A DNA stretch of 64,000 nt from Voacanga thouarsii (Eukaryota > Streptophyta > Magnoliopsida > Gentianales > Apocynaceae): contig JANUWF010001281.1 in NCBI GenBank assembly GCA_026120185.1, positions 1,840,501 through 1,904,500 of the forward strand. The letters are read 5' to 3'. The notes beneath the pieces were generated by a model. That model saw only the letters and a program-made list of their open reading frames with translations. It ran no database searches and was not told the origin of the DNA. How positions within the stretch are numbered: the first letter of the stretch is position 1; each line of letters begins with the position of its first letter. A program made the position numbers and the translations under genes. Of the stretch, positions 1 to 12,302 are shown piece after piece.

Positions 1-860
1 GCACTTGAAAGGTTCCTCAAGTTTCAACCACCACTGTAGTTTGGAGAGGTGGAACAAGAGCAGAAAGCTGAGATGTGGATCAAACAAATAGAAGATATTT
101 TCCATACTCTTTGATACATAGAGGAGAGGATGGTGAGATTTGCAGCATTCTTCTTGAGAAGACCGGCCCAGGATTGGTGGATGCGGGTTCAAGAAGCTTA
201 GGAGCAAACTGAGAAGGAATGGAGTTGGGATTATTTCTTGAAAATCTTCTGGGCAGAATTCATCCCACAGTGGATCATGGAGAAAAGAGAAGATGAATTT
301 CAGAACTTGAAGCAAGGTAATATGTTACTGATGCAGCATGCAGCACAGTTTAGTAAACTATCAAAGTATTGTCATCCCTTGGTAGACATAGAGCAGTACC
401 GAACTCGCCAATTTATTAAGGGCTTGAGGTAAGAGCTAAGAAGAGCCCTAGCTCCGTATCCACCAACCTCTTATACTGTTACTGTGGATGTTGCCACTAA
501 AATTGAAAACGAGGATAAGAGTCGAATTGTTATGAGAACCTTCCTACCCAACAAGCAATTTCCCATGAAGAGGCCAGCTAGGCCGCAAAGGAGAAATAAA
601 GGAAAAATAAGTGAAGACCAACTGTATCAGGACTAGGAAAAATAAGGTAATTTGCCATTGCTGTGGAAAGAAAGGACACAAAGAGAAGGATTTTTGGCTT
701 AGGGATGCAACCAAAAGATGCTTCAACTATGGGGACCCCAATCATTTTCGAGACAAGTGTCTAAAATTATAGTTTAACACTTGTGGTAATCTTGCTCCAG
801 CTATGAACCAAGCCAATCATGGTAATGGTGTAATCTATAGAGGGAACAACCAAAAGCTGC
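1..860 (+). pseudogene. gag: Tekay-1 gag (5'-truncated by window edge)
   Basis: Gag forms the particle that packages retrotransposon RNA. Frame 1 from base 1 gives a retrotransposon gag domain (motifs such as FLKFQ, DWWMRVQ, QWIMEKREDEFQNLKQGNM), readable to about 540. It continues in another frame into two CCHC zinc knuckles. The first (about 653-694) reads C-x2-C-x4-H but has Phe where the last Cys should be. The second (719-760) has Tyr in place of its second Cys. Stops break the frame at the Trp/Gln positions of the motifs (for example TAG in EA-x-EQ, TAA in GLR-x-ELRR). The longest open piece is 238-432. The start codon is outside the window. Compare the better-kept Tekay-B gag at 48452. 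Confidence 0.85.
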
Positions 861-867
861 AAATAAA

Positions 868-3080
868 AGCTAAGTGTTTGCACTAAATTGTGAAGAAAAA
901 GGAGCTGACTCTGCGATAATCAAATGCATGCTTTCTATTCAGAATTACACAATAAATATGTTGGTAGATCCTGGTTCCACCCATTTATATATAAATAAAT
1001 CTTGTGCATATAAGATGGGATTTGTTGGCTTAGAGTTGCCATACTCTTTTGGTTAGTACGCCTTTAGGGAAATCCGTAGAAGCAAAGGAAATTATTAAGG
1101 GGTGTGAGATTGAAATAGGGAGGGAAAAACTACCTAGGGATCTCATTATTATGCCTTTTGAGGATTACGACATCATTCTAGGCATGGATTGGTTAGCTAA
1201 ACAAAGTGCTTAGGTAGATTGCAAAATTAAGTTGGTACAATTACTTAGATCGGGAAATGATATCTTAGAATTTCAGGAGATTAAGGTGAAAGAACTGAAG
1301 TATTTAGTCTTGGGGACTAAAGCCTTAAGAATGCATAGGAATGGATGTAAAGGTTACCTAGCTTACTTGATCAATCAACCTACAAAAGAGAATACCTTGG
1401 AGAGCACTGCTGTGGTGAGAGAGTTCACTGATGTCTTCCTCGAAGAATTGATAGCCCTTCTCCCATCTTGGGAGGTAGATTTTACCATTGACCTAGTGCC
1501 TGGAGCCGAACTGATTTCCAAAACCTTATACCGTTTAGCCCTGATAGAACTTAATGAGTTGAAAGAGCAGTTGGAGGAGTTATTGGGATAAGGATATATT
1601 AGGCCAAGTACTTCGCCATGGGGAGCACCAGTGTTATTTGTGAAAATGAAAGATGGGACCCTGCATCTGTGCAGTGATTATCGTGGTTTAAGTGGTTTGA
1701 CAATTAAGAATAAATATCCGTTTCCACTTATTGATGAGTCGTTTGATCAATTAAGAGGGTCTAGTTACTATTCTAAGCTTGACCTGAGGTAAGGTTATTA
1801 CCAAGTGAGAATCCAAGAGGAAGATATCCCTAAGAGTGCCTTTAAGAACCTGAAGGGTCTAATTTTTATTGATGATATATTTATTTACTCTAAGATCCCG
1901 AAAGAACATGCAGAGCACCTCAAATTAGTTTTGAAAAAGTTGAGGAAGCATCAGTTGTACATTAAGTTTAGTAAGTGTGAATTTTGGCTGGATACAGTCT
2001 CGTTTTTAGGGCATGTGGTTACTAAAGAAGGAATTAAGATAGGCCCTGCCAAGATGGAAGCTATTGTGAATTGGAAACAACCTAAGACAGTTACAGAAAT
2101 TAGAAGTTTCTTGGGTCTAGCTAGATATTATAGATGATTTATTAAAGGGTTTTCAACCCTCGCCTCGCTTTTAACTAGGCTTCTATGAAAAGATGTGCCT
2201 TCTTATGGAATGAGAAGTGCGAAAAAAGCTTTTAAGAGTTGAAGAAGAGGTTGATGATGGCACTTGTATTGATTTTTCCAGAAGAAGGGAAGCCCTATGC
2301 TTTATATACAAACGCATAAAATGAAGGATTGAGTGCATTACTAATGCAGGAGAAGAAAGTTGTGGCCTTCCTCGAGAAATCTTAAGCCTCACGAGGTGAA
2401 TTATCCCACATACAACTTGGAGCTAGTAGAAATTGTGTTTGCTTTAAAGAAATGGTGACATTATTTATATGGAGTTGAATACAAGATATTAACGGACCAT
2501 AAAAGTTTGAAGTATATATTCACACAAAAGGATTTGAACTTGAGACAGAGGAGATGGATAGAATTCTTGGAGGAATATCGCTATCCGATCAATTATCACC
2601 CAAAAAAAAAAATGCTAATATGGTTGCAGATGCATTGAGTAGAAATGTGAGGTTAGCAAGATTGTGAGTCCGAGAAGTAAATAAGATCCGAGAAGTGTTA
2701 ATAGATGAAGCTACAGTAAGTAAGGATAAGATTTGGATAAGGAATTTACCTATAGTCTCCGAGCTAAAGTAGGAAATATGCAATGCCCAAGTAAATAACC
2801 CAGAGTTTCAGAGTTTTAAGGAGAAGAAAAGGGAAGGAATAATTCAAACTTTAGAGCAGACGATCAAGGAATAATGTATTTTAGGGATCGGTTAAGTGCA
2901 CCAAATATAAAGGAGCTAAAGAAGAGAATTTTAAGAGAAGCACATAAGAGTCGATATACCATACACCTAGGGAGACCAAGATTTATCAAGATCTGAAGCG
3001 AATATTTTGGTGGTTAGGCATGAAAAGAGACGTGGCACAGTACGTGTCTGTATGTCTTACTTGTCAGAAAGTGAAGGTAG
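868..3080 (+). pseudogene. pol: Tekay-1 pol: protease, RT, RNase H and start of integrase
   Basis: Pol processes the polyprotein, reverse-transcribes the RNA and integrates the DNA. Visible in order: an aspartic protease with DPGSTH (Asp at 967-969) and the ILGMDWL motif near 1180; an RT from about 1596 ([16 protein letters not shown]) with the catalytic FIDD (DD at 1871-1876); an RNase H from about 2170 to 2640 ending in ADALSR; and the integrase zinc-finger region from about 2870. The element is cut at 3080 inside the C-x2-C part of that finger by Angela-A. About 50 residues of RT fingers/palm are missing near 1844, where KSAF runs straight to the FIDD segment. Several frameshifts and stops (TAA after LDLR, TAA in LLG-x-GYIR) make it non-functional. 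Confidence 0.85.
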
Positions 3081-4906
3081 TGTTGGGATGTATGTCCTCT
3101 TAGACTAGGTTTCTAATGTAAAAAAATCGAATGTTTTAATAAAAGAATTTATTTTCAGAAATTGTTTGTGAATTTTCAATTTTATTTGTGCATAATTACG
3201 TTTGGAAAAGACCCATTGTGTTTAAGTAAGTGGTCCATGTGAATGGAGGTCTTTCATAGTAAGGTATGGATCACGGGTTACTTAACACATAAACTTTTGT
3301 TCTTAACCAATTGATAAGAATAGGAATCTCATCATGTCTAGGTTATTATGTTGTGAATTCTAAATGGGGAATGGCTTACCTTTAGCCAGTGAGTAGTCCA
3401 CTCACTTCATGATATAAGCGTATTTCAAATACGTAGAACAGGACCTGTAGTAGTGGTTTATAAAAGTACTATATGGTAGAAACCTAGACTACTACCGCTA
3501 TAACATGGACTAGTACTCTACGACTTGAGTATGAGTTGGTGATTTGATAAAGCTGGAATCATATGTTTTGATATGCTATAGTTGAGGTTCTATCGTAGGA
3601 CCAATATACTTGCATATTGAGTATGTATGACTAGTTAGTTAAGACAAACTTGTACAAGATAGTTTCTATACTATATCGCCCCTTGTGGTTGTCTGAATGA
3701 TCTAAATATCTAGGGCCCTGGGAAACATGACTTGTATGTTTGCTTTAGGGTAGCTCCCTTGGAAAGCGAAAACAATCCAGGAAGTCGTGGATCATTGGAC
3801 TGGAGGCATAAGGATAGTAGATGTCATTTAGAGAGGTGTTAGTACACTTCTTCCTCTTTGAATGTACGGTGATGTATAGAGGGCTATTTTAGTCATTACA
3901 CTTGTAGGTCGGAGACTTTGTTAATGCAGCACTGTCCTTGGGGTTAATATTTCGTTATGGTGATATAAGGAAATATTTAAAATGCAAATTTTAGCTATTT
4001 ATATGGCAAGGATATTTTGGTCATTTTAGTAGCCAATGCGGTGTGTCTTTTGGTCCCCAGTATAAACCGTGAGTCCTAATTAAATACGGGCTAAGGAATT
4101 AAATTAAATTAAATAGAATTTATTTTATTTAAGTAGCCTGATTTAATTATTGGGTTAGAATAAAATAAAGGTCCATGGAAAGAGAGAATTAATTAAATTA
4201 GTTTAGTGGGTTAATTAATTATTCAGGGCTTTGGCCCAATTTGAATAATTAGGGATTAACGGGAGACTAAACTGATTTAGGCTTATTTAATTGGACTTAT
4301 TTATTTAGGCTGAAAAAATTAATTATTAATTGGGCCATTAGGTTGGTTCTAATTAGAATAATTAATTAAGCCCAAAAGGTTAAACTAAGAGTTCAATGGC
4401 CTAGTCCAATTTAACCTAGGGTTTTATTTAGGTTAAACAAGAGTATTGAAAATAACATCGTTGTTACAGAACACACTCTCTAAGAGATGGCTTCTTCTCT
4501 GTGGAAAAAGGCCAGGCATCTCTCTCACTCTCTCCAGAAAAATTCTCTAGCTTGTTAGTTGTTCACCAAACGGTAATTAGGCAGGCCATATACTGGAAGA
4601 CCGAGAGTTCGGCGTTCATATACATGCAAAGACGGAGTAGGAGGCTTGCAGGAATCGCACCAGTGGCTTCTACCAGCACACCTATCTTGGTTGCGCACGT
4701 TCCAGTCCAGCCACTTTTGAGAACCAGAAGGAGAGGTAAAAATTTTAAAACCTCGGGATTTGGATAGGGCGCAACCAGCGTCGGCTACTACAGCTAAAGC
4801 CGGTGCCGTCCCTGTCCTAGAATCCCTGTTCTTGTGTTTTTCCAATTTTTTTTTTTATGTTCGATTCCGCTGTGTGCCCTGTGTTTTCCCACTTTCCGTG
4901 CCTTCA
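3081..4906 (+). repeat. Angela-A 5' LTR
   Basis: Starts TGTTGGGATG and ends CCTTCA, two bases before the PBS. It matches 10481-12302 throughout, and parts of the LTRs at 35815-37658, 44679-45226 and 54479-54858, plus minus-strand fragments at 32194-33149 and 41113-42355. A CTATTTATATGGC segment near 3996 is kept in several copies and is a possible TATA region. The last 400 bp carry a small ORF (4501 on) and GC-rich CCGGC modules near 4769-4811. Confidence 0.92.
4501..4735 (+). CDS. Small basic ORF in Angela LTR (U5), candidate 5' exon joined to gag
   Basis: An ORF opens at 4501 (an alternative ATG at 4624 starts MQRRSRR) and runs to a GAGAG|GTAAAA site at 4735/4736 that looks like a plant 5' splice site. 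Read through unspliced, it stops 30 bases later. The same ORF is open in the 3' LTR (11899). The 3' part of a related frame persists in the solo LTR near 54536-54690, and a counterpart starting MRRSRR lies in Angela-C (37444). The frame is basic at both ends (RRSRR, and RTRRR just before the donor). If joined to the AG at 6574-6575, the split codon becomes GAA and the next codon is the gag ATG, in frame. Expression is unproven; no known domain is recognised. Confidence 0.4.
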
Positions 4907-6575
4907 ATTGGTATCAAAGCATGAAGGTTTTGTGAAAATATAGGGAGCATGCATCTAGATGAATAAAACTGGACAATTATGTGTGATTAAAATTGTAATC
5001 CTTCGCTGTTTATGGTATGGATAGATTCTCTGTTAAACCTCACGGGTGGAGGTATAGAAATTTGTAATTTACTGTTTAGTAAATCGTGTAAGTCTAATGT
5101 TTATGGGTATAGGCGATTGTTGGTTTTGGTTAATTTCATTGTATTCGGTTTGAAATTGGAGAGCCATCAAAGCCATAAGTTGTGCAGAAAAACAGAGGAA
5201 ATTCGTAGAATAAAATTGCAAAAAAAAAAAAAAAAAACTGCAGAAGAATCCGGTAGAGCCTAACTGGCGCCGGCTAGGGTCTGGAAGGCCGGTCCGCACT
5301 ATTTTCTCGTGGGTCCTGGTTCTGTGCGACGGGTGTAGTAGAACACAGTTTATATGGGTGGTTGATCCAGTGTAGTGGGTGTCGTAGACCAAGAAATTTT
5401 TTTTAAAATTTTTCCTTGTTATTTTTCTTGCAATTTCTTTTGGTTTTGTGGTCCATACCAGGCGAAGTTAATATTTTGCAATAGTTATTATTCAAGGAAT
5501 ATTTTTGCATGAAAAATATTAGTAAGGGATTTTAGGATTAAATAAGACCATTAATTAATTAATTAATTAATGTGTTTAATTCTATTATCTGGGCACTTAG
5601 GTTTAAAAATAGAATAGTATCAAAATGTCTACTGTTTTCTAGCATGCTATTTATTTTTGATGCCTATGTGCACGTTTTCTCAAAGACCAAAGTCTTTGGG
5701 AATGTTTTTGACAAGGAAAATATTTTTCTACAAATTAAATGGTTAGTTTAGCTTGAACAAAAATTAATCTTTAGATATTTTCTCAAAGGATTTAATCCTT
5801 GACATAGAAAATATATTGGATTTAGATATTTTTTTAAGGTTAAAATAGAAAGCCATTTTGTTTTAGTTTGGCACAAGAAAAATTGTTTTGACAAATAAAC
5901 TTGAGACCAAAGTCTCTAGAAAGTTTTAATTGAAATTTTTTTGAAATCATTAAGTTTTTAACTTAAATAAAATTAGTCCATGGGAAAAACTCTCAAAGGA
6001 TATAAGTCTTGACATAGAGATTTTTATGGATTTAGACATTTTATTTTTGAGTTAAGGGAAAAACTTAATAGAAATTTTCAAATGGATATTTTTTAGAAAA
6101 TCCTTGTTTTAAAAGGCTAAATGGGAGAGGGGTTCCAACGGCCCCACGGCTTCCATCACGATCCTCATTAGAGATCGTAGGTCCCCTCGTGTCACCCTGG
6201 GAGTGAACCCGTATAGGATGAGGATACCACAAGGATCTAGATCTAATGGAGGGATGTAATTAATAACCCGGGGCATGTACTATGATCAGCCAGCCCCTCG
6301 CTGGAGGTTATAGTGCGATGTATGTCCATAGAAAATGAGAGGAAACGGCCATCCCCTCGATGGAGTTATCTTCTAGATCATTACTTAGAAGGAAAATTAA
6401 TTTGTGGTGGTTAACACACTTAGCTTAGGAAATTGTTAATCTTTCCAAGAAGCTATGTCAGTTTTCCTAAGAGCTAAATTGATTATTATCAGTTTTGATA
6501 ATAAGGATAAAGTGCACATATTTGTTTTATTTTCAAAAATTGAATATTTTTTTCTTTTATTTTTCAATTTTTCAG
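4736..6575 (+). other. Candidate leader intron of Angela-A (spans PBS and 5' untranslated leader)
   Basis: The donor-like site is AG|GTAAAA at 4734-4740. The acceptor is a strong pyrimidine-rich run followed by TTTTTCAG ending at 6575, with the gag ATG two bases further. The leader between them is AT-rich, has an A17-type run near 5220-5237 and a GC-rich GGCGCCGGC spot at 5266-5274, and contains no convincing gene. Splicing would remove the PBS, giving an RNA that can be translated but not reverse-transcribed. Intron status is inference from the two sites and the matching phase. Confidence 0.4.
4909..4920 (+). other. Angela-A primer-binding site
   Basis: TGGTATCAAAGC lies two bases after the LTR end. 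It is one base from TGGTATCAGAGC, the complement of the plant initiator Met-tRNA 3' end used by most Ty1/copia elements. Confidence 0.9.
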
Positions 6576-6577
6576 AA

Positions 6578-7375
6578 ATGGTGGGAGGTTTTTTTTAGAC
6601 AATTGTTTGTTATTCTCCGAGAGAATAAGCTAACGGGACCAAACTATATGGACTGGAAAAGGAACCTGGACATAATACTCACAACGGAAGAGTATAAGTA
6701 TGTCCTTTACGAAACGTGCCCTGTTATCAGGGAGGATTCCACCACCGAGGAGCGTGAGGCTGAGAAGGCATGGAAGAAGGCCGACAAAATGACTCGTTGT
6801 TACATGTTGGCCTCCATGTCTAATGTGCTCCAATCCAAACATGAACACATGACCACTGTGTATGACATAATCCAATCATTAGCCACGATGTTCGCGGATA
6901 AGAGCCGGCTCACAAGCAGGAGGCTCTTTGAACCATCATTAACACTAAGATGGTTGAGAGAGCTTCAGTTAGAGAGCATATGCTCAAGATGATTGCTGCT
7001 TTCGAGGAGACAGAAATCTTAGGGGCTGTCATTGACCCCGAGAGCCAAGTGGACATGTTTTTCGAATCTCTACCAGGTTCTTTTACTCAGTTCAAGTTGA
7101 ACTATAACATGAACAAGTTGAACATGGGTTTGACTGAGTTGATGAAGGAGCTCCAGATGGCGGAGAAGGTCATGAAGCCACAATCTAAGGCTATGATTAC
7201 TAAGGCTTCATCTTCTAGAACTGGGCCCAAGCCTAGAAAGTTCAAGAAGAAGAAGGGGAACGCAGCGGTCCAGCTCAAGACCCAACCCAAAGACAAACCC
7301 AAGGGCAAGTGCTTCAAGTGTGGACTGAAGGGACACTGAAAAAATGAGTGTCTAGATCTTCAAGCCAAGAAAAAC
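6578..7375 (+). pseudogene. gag: Angela-A gag
   Basis: Gag is the capsid/nucleocapsid precursor. The ATG at 6578 follows a pyrimidine-rich stretch and CAG. The N terminus carries an indel near 6590. The rest reads as a UBN2-type copia gag with ENKLTGPNYMDWKRNL, AEKAWKKADKMTRCYMLASMS and LPGSFTQFKLNYNMNKLNMGL. The zinc knuckle near 7312-7353 has CFKCGLKGH intact, but the Trp after His is TGA, so the ORF closes at 7339. A frameshift near 6935 splits the central helix region. The Angela-C gag at 39518 is a close relative and shows what is missing here. The length with repairs would be about 260 codons, usual for the family. Confidence 0.85.
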
Positions 7376-8740
7376 CCCACATGTAATGTTTTTTATCCAG
7401 AGTCTATATCAATGGTTGGATCAACTTTCACTTAGATTATTGATTCAAGAGCCACTGATCACATCTGTAATTTCTTGTAAGGGTTTAGAAAGATAAGAAG
7501 ACTCCAGAAGGGCAAACATGGACTACGTGTAGGAAATAGAGCACAAGTTTGGGCCCTCGCAGTGGGAGAACTGGATCTTGTGTTTTATTGTAATAGAATA
7601 GTGATTTTAAGAGATATTTTATATGTACTTGGATTTAGACAAAATTTGATTTCGATTGCGAAACTAATAAATCAAGGATATTCTGTATCTTTCCATTCTA
7701 GTATTTCTATCAGTAGAGATGGAGAAATTTTATGTACTGGGTACATGTATGGGAATCTATTTTTCTTAAACCCTATTAACAATCAATTAAATAACGCTTG
7801 ATCTGAACCTTTAACAAGGAAGAGAAAGACTAATGCCAATGACTTTTATCTTTAGCATCTAAGGTTGGGGCATATCAACTCAATCAGGATTCATAGGTTG
7901 ATCTATGATGGGCCCTTGGACTCTTTGAGATTGGAAAATTGGTCTCAGTGTGAGTCTTGCCTGATAGGAAAGATGACTAAAAGGTCATTTGCCACTAAGG
8001 CGGATAGAGCCAATGAGGTATTGAGTCTTGTTCATACTGATGTGTGCGGTCCCCTGTCTACACCAACTAGAGGAGGTTTTGAGTACTTCATCACTTTCAC
8101 GAATGACTGTACAGGGTTTGGTTACGTTTACCTGATGAGATGCAAGTTTGACTCTTTTGACAAGTTTAAAGGGTTTAAGGCTGAAATGAAGTGTCGGACA
8201 GGTAAATTGATCAAGACCTTACGATCGGATCGTGGTGAAGAGTACCTCCTTAGTGAATTCAAGGACTATATGGTACATCATGGCATAGTATCTTAGCTCT
8301 CTGCATCGGGGACATCCTAGCAGGACAAAGTAGCTGAGAGAAGGAACAGGACATTGATAGAAATGGTCCGAAACATGATGTCTCATACTACTCTTCCAGT
8401 GTCTGTTTGGGGATATGCCCTGGAAACAACGGCATATATTCTGAACTTGGTGCCTTTCAAGTCATTACCTAGGACTCCCTATGAGATGTGGACTGGGTAT
8501 AAGCCAAGTCTGAATCATCTCAGGATGTGGGGTTGTCTAGCTTATGTACTGGTAAAGAGAGATAAGTTGGAATCAAGATCAGAATTATACTATTTTGTTA
8601 GGTATCTAAAAGGGACAAAGGGTGGTTACTTTTATCATCCTAAGGAGCAGAAGGTACTGGTTAGTACCAATGCTAGATACTTAGAGGATGATCAAAGTAC
8701 TTCCACGAAAAGTTTAACTAGGTTGGAACTGGAGTAAAAG
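7376..8740 (+). pseudogene. pol: Angela-A pol, part 1: protease, GAG-pre-integrase, integrase
   Basis: The protease active-site triplet is DSR (7442-7450) instead of DSG, and the Trp codon before it is TAG, so the protease is dead. The GAG-pre-integrase segment (7850-7975) keeps the histidines and the C-E-S-C-L-I-G-K motif of the HHCC zinc finger. The integrase core follows: VHTDVCGP (first Asp), LRSDRGEEY (second Asp) near 8225, and AERRNRTLIEM with the Glu near 8335. Stops at the two Gln codons between 8294 and 8320 break it. The C-terminal part (WGYALETTAYILNLVP, YEMWTGYKP) is open to 8737. Integrase before RT identifies Ty1/copia. Confidence 0.87.
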
Positions 8741-8771
8741 TTATCTTCGGAAGTAACTTCTTCTGACCCGA

Positions 8772-10460
8772 TTGTGGAATAAAAAGAGGCACAACCTCAA
8801 GAGCTTGTACATATGGAGCCTCATTGTAGTGGGAGAGTGTCTAGGGTTCCAGAGAGATGGACTGGAGAAGTTTTCGAGTTGGTCTCCAACCATCAGGAAC
8901 AAGACCCCACTAGATACGAGGAGGCTATTACTGATGCCAATGCAAATCTGTGGTGTGAATTAATGAAAATCGAGATTGAGTCTATGTATCTTAATCAGGT
9001 TTGGGATCTTGTAGCTTCACCTGAAGGGATAAAACCTATAGAGTGTAAGTGGGTATACATGAGAAAGAGGTGAGTAGATAGGAAGGTGGAAACCTTCAGA
9101 GCAAGGCTTATAGCGAAAGGGTATACTCAGAAAGAGGGAATCGACTATAAGGAAACCTTTTTTCCGGTAGCCATGCTTAAGTCCATCCGTATCCTCTTTG
9201 TCATCGCATGTCATTATAACTATAAGATATGGCAAATAGATGTCAAGATGGCATTTTTAAATGGCCATCTTAGTGAAGACATCTATATGACCCAACCGGA
9301 AGGCATTATTGCTAAAGGCCAAGAGCATATGGTTTGCAAGCCTAAGAAGTCCATTTATGGACTTAAGTAGGCATCAAGGGCATGGAACATTCATTTTGAT
9401 GAGACTGTAAAGTCTTATGGTTTTGTTCAAAATGAGGATGAACCATACGTGTACAGAAAACTTAGAGGCATTAATGTGATTTTTCTTGTCTTGTATGCGG
9501 ATAACATTCTACTCATTAGAAATGATGTAGGGTTATTGTCATCTACAAAGGTTTGGCTGTCTAGTCAATTTAGTATAAAGGACTTGGGAGAAGCTATCTA
9601 GATTCTCAGGATTAGACTTCTTAGAAATAAGAGGTAGAGAATGTTAAGATTATCCCAAGTGGCATACATTGACAAGATGCTGGCCAGGTTCAGCATGGAC
9701 TCATGCAAGAGAGCTCTAATTCCTTGCATACATGGGTTATCACTTTATTCAAGGGATTGTCCTAAGTCTCAAGAAGAAAAGGACAGAATGAGTAGAATTC
9801 CCTACGTTTCGGTTGTGGGAAGTCTCGTGTACGCCATGCTGTGTAATAGGCCAGATATATGCTTTGTCGTAGGCTTGGTTAGTAGATATCAGCCAAACCC
9901 TGGGGAGGTTCATTGGCAAGCTGTAAAGCATATACTCAAGTACCTTAAGGGAATGAGAGAATGTATGTTGGTTTACAGGGCTGATAACTTGGTTCCTACA
10001 GGATACACAAACTCAGACTTCCAGGTGAATAAAGTGGATATATCTTTACCATGTCTGGAGGAGCTATTTCATGGAGAAGTATCAAGCACTCTTGCATTGC
10101 TGACTCAACCATGGAAGCTAAGTATGTGGTAGCTTCGGAGACATCCAAGGAAGCAATTTGGCTCCAGAAGTTCCTTTCAAAACTTGGAGTCGTGACACAC
10201 ATAGACAAGTCGATTATGATGTATTGCGACAACACTGGAGCAGTATCGCAATCCAAAGAACCTTGAAACTATAAGAAGGAGAAGCATATCGAGAGGAAGT
10301 ACCACCTGATCCAGGATTTCATCTAGAGACGGGAAGTTGTGGTGGAACAGATTGCCTCCGAGAATAATCTAGCAAATCCATTCACTAAGCATTTGGTTGA
10401 GAGAGTCTTCAAAAGACACCTAGATGCCATAGGGTTGGGCACCTACGGACTTACTTAGTC
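8772..10460 (+). pseudogene. pol: Angela-A pol, part 2: reverse transcriptase and RNase H
   Basis: The RT begins near 8950 (VWDLVASPEGIKPIECKWVY), continues with ARLIAKGYTQKEGIDYKETF and WQIDVKMAFLNGHLSEDIYM, and stops at TAG after YGLK (9370, expected Gln). The catalytic box reads YADN at 9494-9505 where the family has YVDD, so a catalytic Asp is lost. The connection domain and RNase H run from 9641 to about 10450 with two frame changes. The ADST-type motif near 10096 and CDNTGAVSQSKEP near 10228 are recognisable. The C-terminal end with NLADPFTK-like text (10366-10390) lies just before the PPT. Confidence 0.87.
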
Positions 10461-10463
10461 TTA

Positions 10464-10480
10464 GAGTGCAAGTGGAAGAT
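10464..10480 (+). other. Angela-A polypurine tract
   Basis: The purine-rich AGTGGAAGA run ends at the 3' LTR start (TGTTAGG). It would be the plus-strand primer for reverse transcription. Confidence 0.75.
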
Positions 10481-12302
10481 TGTTAGGATGTATGCCCTTT
10501 TAGACTAGGTTTCTAATGTAAAAAATCGAATGTTTTAAAAAAAGAATTTATTTTTAGAAATTATTTGTGAATTTTTAATTTTATTTATGCACAATTATGT
10601 TTGAAAAAGACCCATTGTGTTTAAGTAAGTGATCCATATGAATGGAGGTCTTTCACAGTAAGGTATGGATCACGAGTTACTTAACACATAAAATTTTATT
10701 CTTTACCGATTGATGAGAATGGAAATCTCATCATGTCTAGGTTATTATGTTGTGAATTCTAAATAAGGAATGGCTTACCTTTAGCCAGTGAGTAGTCCAC
10801 TCACTTCATGACATAAGCTTATTTCGAATACGTAGAACATGACCTGTAGTAGTGGTTTATAAAAGTACTATATGGTAGAAACCTAGACTATTATCGCTAT
10901 AGCGTGGACTAGTACTCTACGACTTGAGTATGAGTTGGTGATCTGACGAAGTTGGAATCATATGCTTTGATATGCTATAGTTGAGGTTCTATCGTAGGGC
11001 CAATATACTTGCATGTTGGGTATGTGTGACTAGTTAGTTAAGACAAACTTGTACAAGATAGTTTCTATACTATATCGCTCCTTGTGGTTGCCTGAATGAT
11101 CTAAATATCTAGGGCCCTGGGAAACATGACTTGTATGTTTGCTTTAGGGTAGCTCCCTTGGAAAGCGGAAACAATATAAGAAGTTGTTGATTATTGGACT
11201 AGAGGCCTAAGGATGGTAGATGTCATTTAGAGAGGTGTTAGTACACTTCTTCCTCTCTGAATGTACGATGATGTATAGAGAGGTATTTTAGTCATTACAC
11301 CTATAGGTCGAAGACTTTGCTAACGCAGCACTGTCCTTGGGGTCAATATTTCTTATGGTGATATTAAAAAATATTTAAAATGTAAAATACAACTATTTAT
11401 ATGGCAAGGGTATTTTGGTCATTTTAGTAGCCAAGGCGGTATGTCTTTTGGTCACCAGTATAGACTGTGAGTCCTAATTAAATATGGGCTAAGGAGTTAA
11501 ATTAAATTAAGTAGAATTTATTTTATTTAGGTAGCCTGATTTAATTATTGGGCTAGAATAAAATAAAGGTCCACGGAGAAAGAGAATTAATTAAATTAGT
11601 TTAGTAGGTTAATTAATTATTTAGGGATTTGACCTAGTTTGAATAATTAGGGATTAACCTGAGACTAAACTGATTTAGGCTTATTTAATTGGACTGGTTT
11701 ATTTGGGCAGGAAAAATTAATTATTAATTGGGCTATTAGGTTGGTCCTAATTAGAATAATTAATTAAGCCCAAAAGGTTAAACTAAGAGTCCAATGGCCC
11801 AGTCCAGTTTAACCTAAGGTTTTATTTATGTTAAATAGGAGGATTGGAAATAACGTCGTTGTTACAGAACACACTCTCTGAGAGACGGCTTCTTCTCTGT
11901 GGAAAAAGGCCAAGCGTCTCTCTCACTCTCTCCAGAAAAATTCCCTAACCTGTTAGTTGTTCACCAAACGATAGTTAGGCAGGCCATATACTGGAAGACT
12001 GAGAGTTCGACATTCACATACATGCAAAGACGGAGTAGGAGGCTTGCAGGAATCGCACTAGAGGCTTCTACTAGCATACTCATCCTGGTTGCGCACGTTC
12101 TGGTCCAGCCACCTTTGAGAACCAGAAAGAGAGGTAAAAATTTTAAAACCTCGGGATTTGGATAGGGTGCAACCGGCGCTGGCTAGGGCAGCCGGAGCTG
12201 GCGCCGGCCCTATTCTGGAATCCCTGTTCTTGTGTTTTTTTCGTTTTTTTTTATGTTCGCTTCTACTGCATGCCTTGTGTTTTCCTACTTTTCGTGCTTT
12301 TA
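10481..12302 (+). repeat. Angela-A 3' LTR
   Basis: Matches 3081-4906 end to end. The terminal CA has become TA before the target duplication GGTAG. It keeps the small basic ORF (11899-12165) and the GAGAG|GTAAAA donor-like site near 12134. The CCGGCGCTGGC module at 12173 and GCGCCGGCC near 12202 are more GC-rich than in the 5' LTR. Confidence 0.92.
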
